Shown here one piece after another: positions 18,120 through 26,414 of a stretch of DNA of 64,000 bases (the stretch's first letter is position 1; each line of letters opens with the position of its first letter). Location of the stretch: the NCBI GenBank assembly GCA_022510385.1, contig JAFLTQ010000002.1, forward strand, positions 62,001 to 126,000, written 5' to 3'. A program made the translations under genes and the position numbers. The DNA is from Muribaculaceae bacterium (lineage in GTDB: Bacteria; Bacteroidota; Bacteroidia; Bacteroidales; Muribaculaceae). The notes below the pieces were generated by a model that worked only from the letters and a program-made list of their open reading frames with translations, made no database searches and was not told the DNA's origin.

Positions 18120-18160
18120 TTAATTCATCTATAAGACACTAACTAAACGATATTTCTCTT

Positions 18161-18955
18161 ATGGAAACTTATGGTATCATTGGGAAAAAATTAGGACACT
18201 CCTTCTCAGCTGTTTACTTCAATAAAAAATTTGAACGAGAAGGGAGAGACGCAAAATATAATCTATTCCCTCTTGAGGATATTAGTCAGTTCCCCTCCCT
18301 CATTGAGCAACAACCGGATCTCAAGGGCCTTAACGTGACTATTCCCTATAAGCAAGATGTAATAAAATATTTAGATAAACTTTCCGAGGAAGCCGGAGAA
18401 ATAGGAGCTGTCAATGTTGTGAAGATTTTCAGGAAAGATCAGGGAACGAGCAACTTTGAAAAAAATCCCGATTCTCTCATAAAGGATGATTATTACTTAA
18501 TGGGATTTAATACGGATGCGAGGGGGTTCAGGGCATCATTGCTCCCTTTGCTTCATGACGGAATCAAATCAGCTTTAGTTTTAGGTACCGGCGGGGCTTC
18601 AAAAGCGGTTAAATATATTTTGGAGAATCTTGGCATAAAAGTCACTTTGGTTTCACGTAATCCAAAAGAGGGAGTTATTTCTTACTCTGATATTACTCCC
18701 GAAATAATGAATCAGAATCTCTTGATTGTCAACACCACACCTCTTGGAATGTATCCGGATGTTGACAGCTATGCTCCTATTCCATACGATTTACTCACTG
18801 ACAGGCATATCTGTTATGACGTAGTCTATAATCCTGAAACAACTGCATTTATGAAAAAAGCTGCAGCTAACGGAGCAACAGTTAAAAACGGTTTGGAGAT
18901 GCTTGAAGGTCAAGCAATAGCGGCTTGGGATATCTGGGAGAATCATGCACTTTGA
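18161..18955 (+). CDS. aroE: Shikimate 5-dehydrogenase
   Basis: AroE, 264 residues, reduces 3-dehydroshikimate to shikimate with NADPH in the aromatic amino-acid pathway, in the cytoplasm. Substrate-binding elements are GKKLGHSFSA (about 7-16, matching the usual G.P..HS.S) and GLNVTIPYK with the catalytic lysine (about 58-66). The NADPH site is LGTGGASKA (about 145-153), followed by NTTPLGMYP. The C-terminal GLEMLEGQAIAAW is diagnostic. It overlaps comEC by 11 bases. Confidence 0.96.
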   Translation: METYGIIGKKLGHSFSAVYFNKKFEREGRDAKYNLFPLEDISQFPSLIEQQPDLKGLNVTIPYKQDVIKYLDKLSEEAGEIGAVNVVKIFRKDQGTSNFEKNPDSLIKDDYYLMGFNTDARGFRASLLPLLHDGIKSALVLGTGGASKAVKYILENLGIKVTLVSRNPKEGVISYSDITPEIMNQNLLIVNTTPLGMYPDVDSYAPIPYDLLTDRHICYDVVYNPETTAFMKKAAANGATVKNGLEMLEGQAIAAWDIWENHAL

Positions 18956-20936
18956 CCTCCCTAAATTCCTTGTTCCATTAGCCGGTTTGGCAACCGGAAT
19001 CTTTATTGAATCTGAATTTTCAACGGGGTTTTGGTTGGGGTTGATTTTGGCCGGGATAGCCCTTCTCTGCTGGGTTGTCACGACCCGATTATCTGCTGAC
19101 CCTATCAAGGGTAGAAGAATCTCATGGATGCATTATCTATGGATTGGAATTCTCTTCACAGCTATCGGCTCCTTGGATTTTAATCTCAGATGCGACTTAA
19201 AAATTCAGGAAGAGATTGAAGGGAAACCCCTTAAATTTACCGCTTTGATTAAAGATATCTCTTATCAGGCTAACGGGGAGAAGTTTAAACTTGAGATTCA
19301 AGAAATTGAAGATCAGAAGAGAGCTAAAATTAAATGCCACAATTGTATGATGCTTCTAAAAACCGATGGTTTTACAGCTAATAAAGGAGATATCATACAA
19401 TTCCCCGCAAAAGCCTCAAAAATTAAGAAATATGATGAGAATGATTATGCCGCAAGGTTAATTCGGCAGGGGATATATTACCGGGCAAATGTAAGAGAAG
19501 CAAATATTACCCACATTGGAGAAAAGTTTTCCCTCACCTCTTCTTTCGAACAATTTAAAGATTATCTGATCATTCTTATCGAGAAATCTTCATTAGACAG
19601 AGAAGCGGGAGATTTTCTAATCTCGATATTGCTGGGCGATAAGATATTTCTACCATCTCAGACCACAGAGGTATTAAATTCGGCCGGGATGGCTCATATA
19701 TTGGCATTAAGCGGTATGCACGTTGCAATTATGCTATCTATCTTTATGCTCTTACTCTATCCTCTTGCACTCGCAGGTCGGCGAAAATTACAAAAAATAA
19801 TAGCCCTGCTTTTCATTTGGGTTTACGTTATAATAACAGGAGCCTCACCCTCAACAGTCAGAGCAGCCTTAATGGCAACTATCTTGGTCGGAGCATTTAT
19901 TCTGGAACGTAAGAATTCATCTTTGAATGCATTGCTGGCAGCTATTTTTATAATCCTCTTTATCAACCCCTTCTTCCTTTGGGATATAGGGCTACAGATG
20001 AGTTTCCTTTGTGTCCTGTCAATTATATTATTTGAAGAGAAACTCAACCCGATCGACCATCGCAGTCATCCCGGATTATATAAAACTTTTCAGGCTCTGC
20101 TCATAACGCTTGTTGCAACGATTTTCACCTGGGTTTTGACATCTTATTATTTCGGAAGAGTTCCTCTGATGTTTCTGCCCACAAATTTATTGCTTCTCCC
20201 TTTCCTGCCACTCTTTGTAGGATTCGGAGCTTTATATGTAGCGGCTTTAACGGTCGGTTATGACTTTGATTTGCTGTCAAAAGGCTTGTCTCTCTTCCAC
20301 GACTCCTATATAAAAAGCGCTGACATCCTTTCTGCCGGCGGAGAATCAACCTTAAAATTATCTGTTAATATCTTAGCTGTAATCGCTTGGATTGCCGCAA
20401 TGTTGTTTTTGGCTTATTCTCTACATTCAAATATAAAACAACGAAAAAAAATTAGTATAATCAGCGCTTCTTTACTTTTCTTAATATCATTCGTAGGAAT
20501 ATTCTATCCCGTTACCACTCCGGAAGAAAAGTCCCTTAAGTTTGTCTACAGTCTCACTAAACTCGAAGTACATCAAAAAACACTTCAATCCGTCACAGCA
20601 CGACATAATTTTCCACGTCAGAGTGTAGCAACTCTTTCTGATGACAATTTTCATATTTTATCAGTGGATGTTTCATTGCGACATGAAGCTTTAGAACAAT
20701 TACTAAACACTCCATCCGATATTTCCCGTCAGAATCATCGATTTCTTCTTATAGGACCCGGTGCAGATTTTGAACAAATGACTGAATTGATTGAAAATAT
20801 CGACTTTTCAAAAGTATTGTTGCACCCCGGAATTGGAAAGAATCAAAAGGCAGAATTGCTCACTCTTTTGAACGAATTGCATTGGGAAAAAATTTATTCA
20901 TTAGGAGAAAAAGGCTCTTTAGAGTTTCTTTTATAA
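18945..20936 (+). CDS. comEC: ComEC/Rec2 family competence channel
   Basis: A 663-residue inner-membrane protein that forms the channel for single-stranded DNA entry in transformation. An N-terminal DUF4131-type region with membrane helices precedes an OB-like soluble part. The Competence domain begins near residue 215 and includes LNSAGMAHILALSGMHVAI, the most conserved ComEC segment, and GASPSTVRAALMA. The C-terminus after about residue 520 is a short soluble tail without the metallo-beta-lactamase motif (HxHxDH) found in longer ComEC proteins. The gene overlaps the end of aroE and converges with the small membrane protein gene, with a 6-base overlap. Together with dprA, it suggests that the genome keeps transformation functions. 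Confidence 0.92.
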   Translation: MHFDLPKFLVPLAGLATGIFIESEFSTGFWLGLILAGIALLCWVVTTRLSADPIKGRRISWMHYLWIGILFTAIGSLDFNLRCDLKIQEEIEGKPLKFTALIKDISYQANGEKFKLEIQEIEDQKRAKIKCHNCMMLLKTDGFTANKGDIIQFPAKASKIKKYDENDYAARLIRQGIYYRANVREANITHIGEKFSLTSSFEQFKDYLIILIEKSSLDREAGDFLISILLGDKIFLPSQTTEVLNSAGMAHILALSGMHVAIMLSIFMLLLYPLALAGRRKLQKIIALLFIWVYVIITGASPSTVRAALMATILVGAFILERKNSSLNALLAAIFIILFINPFFLWDIGLQMSFLCVLSIILFEEKLNPIDHRSHPGLYKTFQALLITLVATIFTWVLTSYYFGRVPLMFLPTNLLLLPFLPLFVGFGALYVAALTVGYDFDLLSKGLSLFHDSYIKSADILSAGGESTLKLSVNILAVIAWIAAMLFLAYSLHSNIKQRKKISIISASLLFLISFVGIFYPVTTPEEKSLKFVYSLTKLEVHQKTLQSVTARHNFPRQSVATLSDDNFHILSVDVSLRHEALEQLLNTPSDISRQNHRFLLIGPGADFEQMTELIENIDFSKVLLHPGIGKNQKAELLTLLNELHWEKIYSLGEKGSLEFLL

Positions 20937-21194
20937 TTCAGATTTATTTTGTTTTTCGGGATAGCCTCTTTCTTCTTTTTCCTCAATTTCCACAGGTTCT
21001 GCCTCTACTAATGTGCTGAAAATATTATTTTTTGATAAGATATGGTCATCCTTATTTACTTCATTCTTTAGATTATCCGTTTCGACAGGATCATCAAACC
21101 CCTCGAAATGAGTGAGCTGCCGGATTGCAAGGAGAACCATCACCATGCAGACGAGCACCACTATAAGAATCACTATTTGAATAAAGATTGTCAT
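20931..21194 (-). CDS. Small single-pass membrane protein, unknown
   Basis: An 87-residue protein with one N-terminal membrane helix (residues about 5-24, IQIVILIVVLVCMVMVLLAI) and an acidic, glutamate-rich tail. I recognise no family. The helix-plus-charged-tail layout and the clean ATG support a real gene. It converges on comEC with a 6-base overlap. Confidence 0.55.
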   Translation of the reverse strand: MTIFIQIVILIVVLVCMVMVLLAIRQLTHFEGFDDPVETDNLKNEVNKDDHILSKNNIFSTLVEAEPVEIEEKEERGYPEKQNKSEL

Positions 21195-21641
21195 TGTTTA
21201 TATTTCTTTAACCCCTTGATAAATCGCTTTATTTCAGCTTTTTGAGTTTCTTTCTTCACCCCTATTTTATTTAATAACCTCTACGCATTATTCTCCCGGG
21301 AATAGCTATTAAATTGATTAGGGCTATATCTTTCCAACATTTCAAACCTTAAAAAGTTGAATATTTTGGTATGAAACCTTGTTATATAACTTTTTTTTAA
21401 TTATTTTTACCATATAAAATATCTAATACTTAAAATTCTAAGCAATCCAACATTAAATAAGGTCCTTAATAAAAAATCTAAATATCTGAGAATTAATGAA
21501 AATCATCCTTCAACAAGTGACTAAAATCGGAAAAGGTATTATTTTTTTCAAAAATTAAAACAAACGACTAAACCAACTTAAGGTTTTCAACGTTTAAAAG
21601 ATATAATTAATAACAACATCAACGAAAAAACATTAAGTGTT
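21195..21641. other. AT-rich intergenic region between divergent genes
   Basis: No gene, RNA or convincing promoter pair is visible. It must contain the start signals of the small membrane protein gene (minus) and of the leucine-rich-repeat gene (plus). Runs of A and T dominate, and a short CTCCCGGGA palindrome lies near 21292-21301. Confidence 0.6.
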
Positions 21642-22793
21642 ATGAAAAGAACCGCAATTTTATTGGCAGCGTTAGCAGTAGTAGGCTGCGCATGGAGCCA
21701 GAATTTGGCCAAGCCGGAGGCTAAAAGCCTGCAGACATTTTTGGCTCAACCCTCTGCCAAGGGAGGCACAAATGGTGAAGCTCTCGGATTTTCCGGTAAT
21801 GTAGCTAATATCAAAGGTATAACTGTTGAGAACGGCCACGTTACAGCAATCAAATGGGATAAGAAAGATCTTGCAGGTGTGCTCGACCTTACTAACTTCC
21901 CAAATCTGACATCTGTAAATGTAAGTGACAACAAACTTACTCAGCTTGTAATCGGTAATGCTCCCTCTCTCGTAACTTTAGATGCTTCTAAAAACAGACT
22001 CAAAGAAGTTACATTAGAAGGTGTTGGAGTTCTCCAGGAACTTAACCTCTATAAGAACAGGATTTCTGATATAGCACTCGGTGCAGTCCCTTTCATCAAA
22101 AAGATTAATCTTTCACAAAATAATCTTGTGGCTCTTGATGTCAGCAATTCTGCAAACCTTGTTTACCTGAACGTTATCAGCAATAACCTTGAAGAGCTTT
22201 CTGTAACTAATTGCACCGCTCTCAAGACCCTTTATGCAGGCTACAACGATTTGAAAGGAATCACTCTTGCAGGCCTCGTAAAGTTGGAGAACCTCAATGT
22301 TCAAGGTAATAAGATTCAGAACCTCTATATTCAAGATCTTCCTTCTCTGAATACAATTGCTTGCAACGACAATCACATGACAGCTCTTACTATCAGCGGT
22401 TGCAACGCTTTGAGCGATATCTTCGGCCCATACAATGACCTTACTTCTTTCACTGTACAGAATGTGCCGACTCTCGCTTTCGTAAATCTTGAGTGGAACG
22501 ACCTTACAACTGTTTATCTAAATAACCAGAACTTCCTGCAGAGAGTTAACTTAAGCTACAATCAGCTTCAACTCCTTGACGTAAGTTTCGACCCATTGCT
22601 GACTCACCTCAATATCAGCAACAATGTTAACCTGACTGACCTCAGAACTACAGGTGACAACCAACTTCGTCAGATTGTAGGTGACTGGACAGGTCTCGGA
22701 ATGATGGAACCAAACGCTATGTACAATCCCGGTCCTGTTCCTCCCGGTGGTGGTTTCCCCCAAGGTCCCGGCCCGGTTATAGATGAAGAATAA
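21642..22793 (+). CDS. Secreted leucine-rich-repeat protein
   Basis: A 383-residue exported protein. The signal peptide MKRTAILLAALAVVGCAWS contains VVGC, which could act as a lipobox at C16, or cleavage may occur after AWS. From about residue 70 to 345 it consists of some 12-13 leucine-rich repeats of 20-22 residues with the pattern L..L....N.L..L.., for example LTSVNVSDNKLTQLVIGNAP. The C-terminal 25 residues are a Pro/Gly-rich tail (NPGPVPPGGGFPQGPGP). Such repeats usually bind proteins or host ligands at the surface; no partner is known. It is a single gene with its own terminator. Leucine-rich-repeat families in Bacteroidales often act in adhesion (family knowledge). Confidence 0.85.
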   Translation: MKRTAILLAALAVVGCAWSQNLAKPEAKSLQTFLAQPSAKGGTNGEALGFSGNVANIKGITVENGHVTAIKWDKKDLAGVLDLTNFPNLTSVNVSDNKLTQLVIGNAPSLVTLDASKNRLKEVTLEGVGVLQELNLYKNRISDIALGAVPFIKKINLSQNNLVALDVSNSANLVYLNVISNNLEELSVTNCTALKTLYAGYNDLKGITLAGLVKLENLNVQGNKIQNLYIQDLPSLNTIACNDNHMTALTISGCNALSDIFGPYNDLTSFTVQNVPTLAFVNLEWNDLTTVYLNNQNFLQRVNLSYNQLQLLDVSFDPLLTHLNISNNVNLTDLRTTGDNQLRQIVGDWTGLGMMEPNAMYNPGPVPPGGGFPQGPGPVIDEE

Positions 22794-22814
22794 TAAATTA
22801 TAAACTATAACATT

Positions 22815-22845
22815 AAGGAGCAACTCAAGAGTTGCTCCTTTTTTT
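22815..22845 (+). terminator. Terminator of the leucine-rich-repeat gene
   Basis: A perfect 11-base-pair stem (22815-22825 with 22830-22840) with a CAAG loop runs into a seven-base T tract. Confidence 0.92.
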
Positions 22846-22959
22846 GGTTTAATTTTAATGATTGTTCAGAATAACACTAAAGGATTTATTTGTCAGATGC
22901 TGTAATCTCCTGATCATCGAAAAATAACGGAAACCCGACCCTTTCTCATAATTCCACGA

Positions 22960-22995
22960 AAAAAAGAACAGCATCCAAAGATACTGTTCTTCTTA
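22960..22995 (-). terminator. Terminator of the small membrane protein gene
   Basis: On the minus strand the stem AAGAACAG...CTGTTCTT, with one mismatch in its inner part, is followed by a run of T. It lies 20 bases beyond the stop at 23015. Confidence 0.75.
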
Positions 22996-23014
22996 TTCTC
23001 TCTTTATGTTTGTT

Positions 23015-23227
23015 TTAAGCTATAGAATTTAAGGAGTCGTTAGAAGGCAACATCACTACCTCCTCTTGCTGAATTTCTTTCTCCAACTCTTTATCTTCAT
23101 GGTCAGCCTTACAGGTCTTCACAAGACCTACAATGAGAAAAGCAGCCACACATAGTATAGCAAAAACGAAAAAAAGCACTACCCTTTTGTTGCAACCCCT
23201 CTTGTTTTCCTTTTCTTGTACACTCAT
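23015..23227 (-). CDS. Small single-pass membrane protein, unknown
   Basis: A 70-residue protein: basic N-terminus (MSVQEKENKRGCNKR), one membrane helix (about 16-35, VVLFFVFAILCVAAFLIVGL), then a charged tail. No family is recognised. A TAACTTTG -7 box lies 27 bases upstream (23261-23254) and a terminator follows, so it looks like a complete single-gene unit just downstream of the urease operon. No role in urea metabolism is shown. Confidence 0.65.
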   Translation of the reverse strand: MSVQEKENKRGCNKRVVLFFVFAILCVAAFLIVGLVKTCKADHEDKELEKEIQQEEVVMLPSNDSLNSIA

Positions 23228-23253
23228 ATATTTTTGTTATTTGTTTCTAATTG

Positions 23254-23261
23254 CAAAGTTA
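23254..23261 (-). promoter_or_regulatory. Probable -7 box of the small membrane protein gene
   Basis: TAACTTTG on the minus strand is a full consensus match 27 bases before the start codon. The -33 element is not clear. Confidence 0.4.
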
Positions 23262-23329
23262 GAGAAATCCTTTCATTGAAAAAATTTTCCAACCCCCTAA
23301 AAAGGATAGTTATTAGAAATATAAATATT

Positions 23330-24283
23330 TTATCTCCATGGAAATTCTTCCGGAACCCTCTTCCCTTTAACAGTCATCCTGACCAAGGAGCAAAATTCCC
23401 TGACCATTTTTTTAACCGGCCCGGGCTCCATACCAAGCACCTTATAAAGCAATCCGGCTTTGTTAGGCAATCTGGTTATCCCGCAAGCAATTTTCCTCTT
23501 CTTGTCGAGATAGACTTCAGTATTCTTATAAATCTCTTCCGCGTGTTCCTCAGGAGTCATGACTATCACATTTGCAAAAACGTCAAAACCTGACATCACC
23601 CCCAAATTACGAGGATTCTCCACTCTCGGATCAATCACAAATTTCTCACGGAATAGCATTTCTCCGTCAGGACGTTCGCCATGGCTGCACACAGATAAGA
23701 CGTCATACTCAAAGAGCTCTCCATCTTTATAATACTTCCGTCCACCCATATAGATTTCCGAGTAGAAAACGGTAGCCGTCTTGTCAACAACAAGGCGCGT
23801 GTCGGAAATGAACCGTGTATGTTTGCAAGGAATCACGGGCTCGGGCATAAATTCCAGGTAGGCGTTCTCTTCAAGCACGATGTTTTGAACCAATCCGGAA
23901 TAGTTATATCTCATTTCGGCGAGTTTTGTAGCAGCTCCGGTCGACACCCATGCGTATGCATCCTTCTTCACGGTGATATCTTGACGATAGCGGTCTCCGT
24001 CTACATTAGGACCACCTGACGAAAGGATATAGACGCACGGCATCTCCGGCATCTCCTCGTCGAAATAAAGCTCCTGCTGCACAATCAGCGGGGCACGTCT
24101 CTCAAGATCGCGCATAATGCTTTTACCCCACTTGTCGAGCTCAAAACCCATACGCAGATAACCATGTTTACCGGGCGCTCCTACATACATGGCCTCCGGC
24201 TCGCGCAAATATGGGTGCATCTCTTTTGCCGCGTCGAAATTCACTTCCGGCGTCGGCAGTTTTTCCTTTTTCTGATTAAGCAT
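23330..24283 (-). CDS. ureD: Urease accessory protein UreD
   Basis: UreD (UreH), 317 residues, is the scaffold that binds apo-urease and, with UreF and UreG, conducts nickel to the active site. Family features are the [28 protein letters not shown] and [16 protein letters not shown] segments (here [17 protein letters not shown]) and [18 protein letters not shown]. It is the last gene of the urease operon and overlaps ureG by 8 bases. Gene order ureABCEFGD and the intact length indicate a functional set. Confidence 0.94.
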   Translation of the reverse strand: MLNQKKEKLPTPEVNFDAAKEMHPYLREPEAMYVGAPGKHGYLRMGFELDKWGKSIMRDLERRAPLIVQQELYFDEEMPEMPCVYILSSGGPNVDGDRYRQDITVKKDAYAWVSTGAATKLAEMRYNYSGLVQNIVLEENAYLEFMPEPVIPCKHTRFISDTRLVVDKTATVFYSEIYMGGRKYYKDGELFEYDVLSVCSHGERPDGEMLFREKFVIDPRVENPRNLGVMSGFDVFANVIVMTPEEHAEEIYKNTEVYLDKKRKIACGITRLPNKAGLLYKVLGMEPGPVKKMVREFCSLVRMTVKGKRVPEEFPWR

Positions 24284-24914
24284 CGATTTCGGTTATTTGG
24301 GCCTTGTCGAACAGAGCCATCTTGAATATAAGGTCTACAAGCTCGTCTATTCCTTCACCTGTCATACAGTTGGTGAAAACAAACGGTTTGCCGGGACGCA
24401 TGAGTTTGGAGTCATGATCCATCACTTCAAGGCTTGCATGCACGTAAGGAGCAAGGTCGGTCTTGTTAATTACGAGGATATCGCTCTGAGAGATACCCGG
24501 TCCATCCTTTCTCGGAATCTTGTCGCCGGCTGCCACGTCGATCACATAGATGAAGAAATCCACAAGAGCCGGGGAGAAAGTGAGGGTAAGATTATCGCCA
24601 CCACTCTCTATCAAAACGATATCAGTGTCGGGGAATTTGGCTTCCATCTCCTCAACTGCTGCGATATTCATAGAGGGGTCTTCACGAACTGCTGTGTGAG
24701 GGCAAGCACCGGTCTCTACGCCTATAATCTTATCTTCCACCAGGATACCTTTCAAGGTTTTCCTGACATGTTTGGCATCCTCGGTTGTTACTATATCATT
24801 GGTGATAATCAGTACTTTTTGACCCAATTGTAATAATTTAGGGGTTATAGCCTCTATTAAAGCCGTTTTGCCTGAACCAACAGGTCCCCCTATTCCAATT
24901 CTACAAGTAGACAT
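24276..24914 (-). CDS. ureG: Urease accessory GTPase UreG
   Basis: UreG, 212 residues, is the SIMIBI-class GTPase that powers nickel insertion into urease. It shows Walker [10 protein letters not shown] (9-17), [16 protein letters not shown] with the nickel-binding Cys-Pro-His (about 68-70), the ESGGDNL Walker B-like segment and NKTDLAPYV for guanine recognition. Unlike some UreG proteins it has no His-rich N-terminal tail; here the His-rich part is at the end of UreE. It sits between ureF (14 bases) and ureD (overlap). Confidence 0.97.
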   Translation of the reverse strand: MSTCRIGIGGPVGSGKTALIEAITPKLLQLGQKVLIITNDIVTTEDAKHVRKTLKGILVEDKIIGVETGACPHTAVREDPSMNIAAVEEMEAKFPDTDIVLIESGGDNLTLTFSPALVDFFIYVIDVAAGDKIPRKDGPGISQSDILVINKTDLAPYVHASLEVMDHDSKLMRPGKPFVFTNCMTGEGIDELVDLIFKMALFDKAQITEIDA

Positions 24915-24928
24915 AATTTATTTTATCT

Positions 24929-25609
24929 TTAATTCATAAACATTCTCATATTCCCCTTCTCATGCAGGGAGGCAAGGATATCGAGCACAGGATAAAAGGC
25001 GTTCATATCCTTAAGTTCCATCTGCCGTGCCTCTTCATATAATCCCATGGTCTCTTCGGAAAGTTTCTCCAGGATGAGCTGGGTATCGTAGTGGGAAACT
25101 TTCACGCATCTCAGCGCAGCTCCAAGCACCATATTGATTACACCATACTGATGGCTGCAGAAGAGATCAACCTCCGAGAGTCCGGCGAGGGCAAACATAA
25201 TACCCTGAGTCACAGGATACATTCCCGGGGTAACGTTGCTATTTATCCGGTCGAGCCATTCCCTGATCTTTTCGTCGGAATATAGTTTCACACCGAGTTC
25301 GGCAAGTTTTTTACCCATCCTCGTGGCCATCTGCCGGGCCTCGTCGTTCATCTTAAAGGCATAGAGATATTTGTCTATCTCAAGACATTTCTCAATACTT
25401 CCTGCTTTAAAAGCCCTGAAAGCATGGAGGGCAGCCACACCGTCACTATATGCAGCCTGATGGCTTTGCGACCGTGTGAAAGCCTCAAGGGTCTTGGCAT
25501 CGGTCACAACCTTTTCGAATGAGGCTGTCTCAAGTCCGTTGGAAAAGGTGAAAGTGCCCACCGGGAATGCCGAGTCAGTGAACTGAAGAAGGCGCATCAC
25601 CTTCATCAT
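24929..25609 (-). CDS. ureF: Urease accessory protein UreF
   Basis: UreF, about 226 residues, links UreD to UreG and acts as the GTPase regulator of the maturation complex. The family start LLQFTDSAFPVGTFTFSNGLE (about 6-26) is immediately recognisable, followed by a largely helical body with QGIMFALAGL and AALRCVKVSH. I chose the ATG at 25609, four bases after the ureE stop. The frame stays open further upstream, but that part is only the shadow of the His-rich tail of UreE. The ATG at 25597 is an alternative. Confidence 0.93.
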   Translation of the reverse strand: MMKVMRLLQFTDSAFPVGTFTFSNGLETASFEKVVTDAKTLEAFTRSQSHQAAYSDGVAALHAFRAFKAGSIEKCLEIDKYLYAFKMNDEARQMATRMGKKLAELGVKLYSDEKIREWLDRINSNVTPGMYPVTQGIMFALAGLSEVDLFCSHQYGVINMVLGAALRCVKVSHYDTQLILEKLSEETMGLYEEARQMELKDMNAFYPVLDILASLHEKGNMRMFMN

Positions 25610-25613
25610 ATCG

Positions 25614-26288
25614 TTAACAGTGCCCATGTTCGTGATCGTGGGAATGGTTATGACTGTGGTCGTGGCTATGATTGTGGGAATGATCATGCTCATGACTATG
25701 CTCATGTGCATGCACGATACGCCCGTGGGCATGTTCGTGAGAATGGCTCTCATGCCCGGCTCCGCCGAAGAGTCTTCGAATCTCGTGAGGTGCCAGGTAG
25801 GGTATTACTTCCCCTCCTTTCTGAAAATCATATTTTATCCCTTCTATATGGTGGGTTTCCATCACGGAGAGCATCACTTTCTTATCCACTGTGAGCGGCA
25901 CGTAGACTTTTGTGCCTTTCACTACAGCCGGCCAGTGTTGGTTGCCGATTGCATGTCCGAGTTCAAGGCTGACGCGGATTATGTCTTCGGGCTTACCTCC
26001 TGAGATGCCTCCTAAATCCACTACCAAGACAGGGCTCAGTTCTATCTTCAAAACCACGGCGGTGTTTGTTGCCGGGTCGTAGTCCACTATATCTCCATCA
26101 ACAATCTGCGTGTGGCGAGCAAGTGCAATCGGATATTCCGTGCCGCTTAATCCTTTACCCAGAAAACGAGATTTCTGAGCTGTCCACTGGTCGAGGAATA
26201 CATAATCTATATTGGCTTCGGCAAGCTTGGCTTTCCATTCGTCAGAAAGATTCATATTGCCCAAGACTTCGTTGTATACTGTCTTCAT
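25614..26288 (-). CDS. ureE: Urease nickel metallochaperone UreE, His-rich tail
   Basis: UreE, 224 residues, binds nickel and delivers it to the UreDFG-urease complex. The N-terminal domain has WTAQKSRFLGKGLSG and YPIALARHTQIVDGDIV; the middle domain has GHAIGNQHWPAVV, with the nickel-binding histidine. The last 45 residues are almost entirely His, Ser, Asp and Glu (HSHEHDHSHNHSHDHS and similar), a nickel-storage tail seen in several UreE proteins. The ATG at 26288 is chosen; a TTG at 26303 would lie inside the upstream hairpin. It is the first of the accessory genes. Confidence 0.95.
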   Translation of the reverse strand: MKTVYNEVLGNMNLSDEWKAKLAEANIDYVFLDQWTAQKSRFLGKGLSGTEYPIALARHTQIVDGDIVDYDPATNTAVVLKIELSPVLVVDLGGISGGKPEDIIRVSLELGHAIGNQHWPAVVKGTKVYVPLTVDKKVMLSVMETHHIEGIKYDFQKGGEVIPYLAPHEIRRLFGGAGHESHSHEHAHGRIVHAHEHSHEHDHSHNHSHDHSHNHSHDHEHGHC

Positions 26289-26300
26289 ATCAAAAACAAA

Positions 26301-26336
26301 CAAGACAGGTGGAATCCAAAATTCCCCCCTGTCTTG
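26301..26336 (-). terminator. Hairpin between urease structural and accessory genes
   Basis: Two stem blocks (9 and 5 base pairs, small internal loop) close on a five-base loop. On the minus strand the hairpin is followed by TTTGTTTTTG. It lies between the ureC stop and the ureE start and has the form of an intrinsic terminator inside an operon, suitable for partial termination or for protecting the ureABC mRNA end. Confidence 0.7.
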
Positions 26337-26414
26337 AATTTAAGTGAAAAATTAACTTTCGTGTGTTTTCAACCGTTTTTCCGATATAGGGTTAAGCACA
26401 TCGGTCGACGGTTT

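Noticed and set aside
18945..20936. ComEC considered truncated because it lacks the metallo-beta-lactamase domain
   Set aside because: Many ComEC proteins, including in Bacteroidetes, lack that domain, and the frame ends normally.
25610..25753. Upstream extension of ureF
   Set aside because: This part is the out-of-frame reading of the UreE His-rich tail; UreF proteins begin near LLQFTDSAFP.
25620..25760. Repetitive short units resembling a repeat array
   Set aside because: They encode the His-rich tail of UreE (alternating CAT/CAC codons); there are no spacers, so it is not a CRISPR array.
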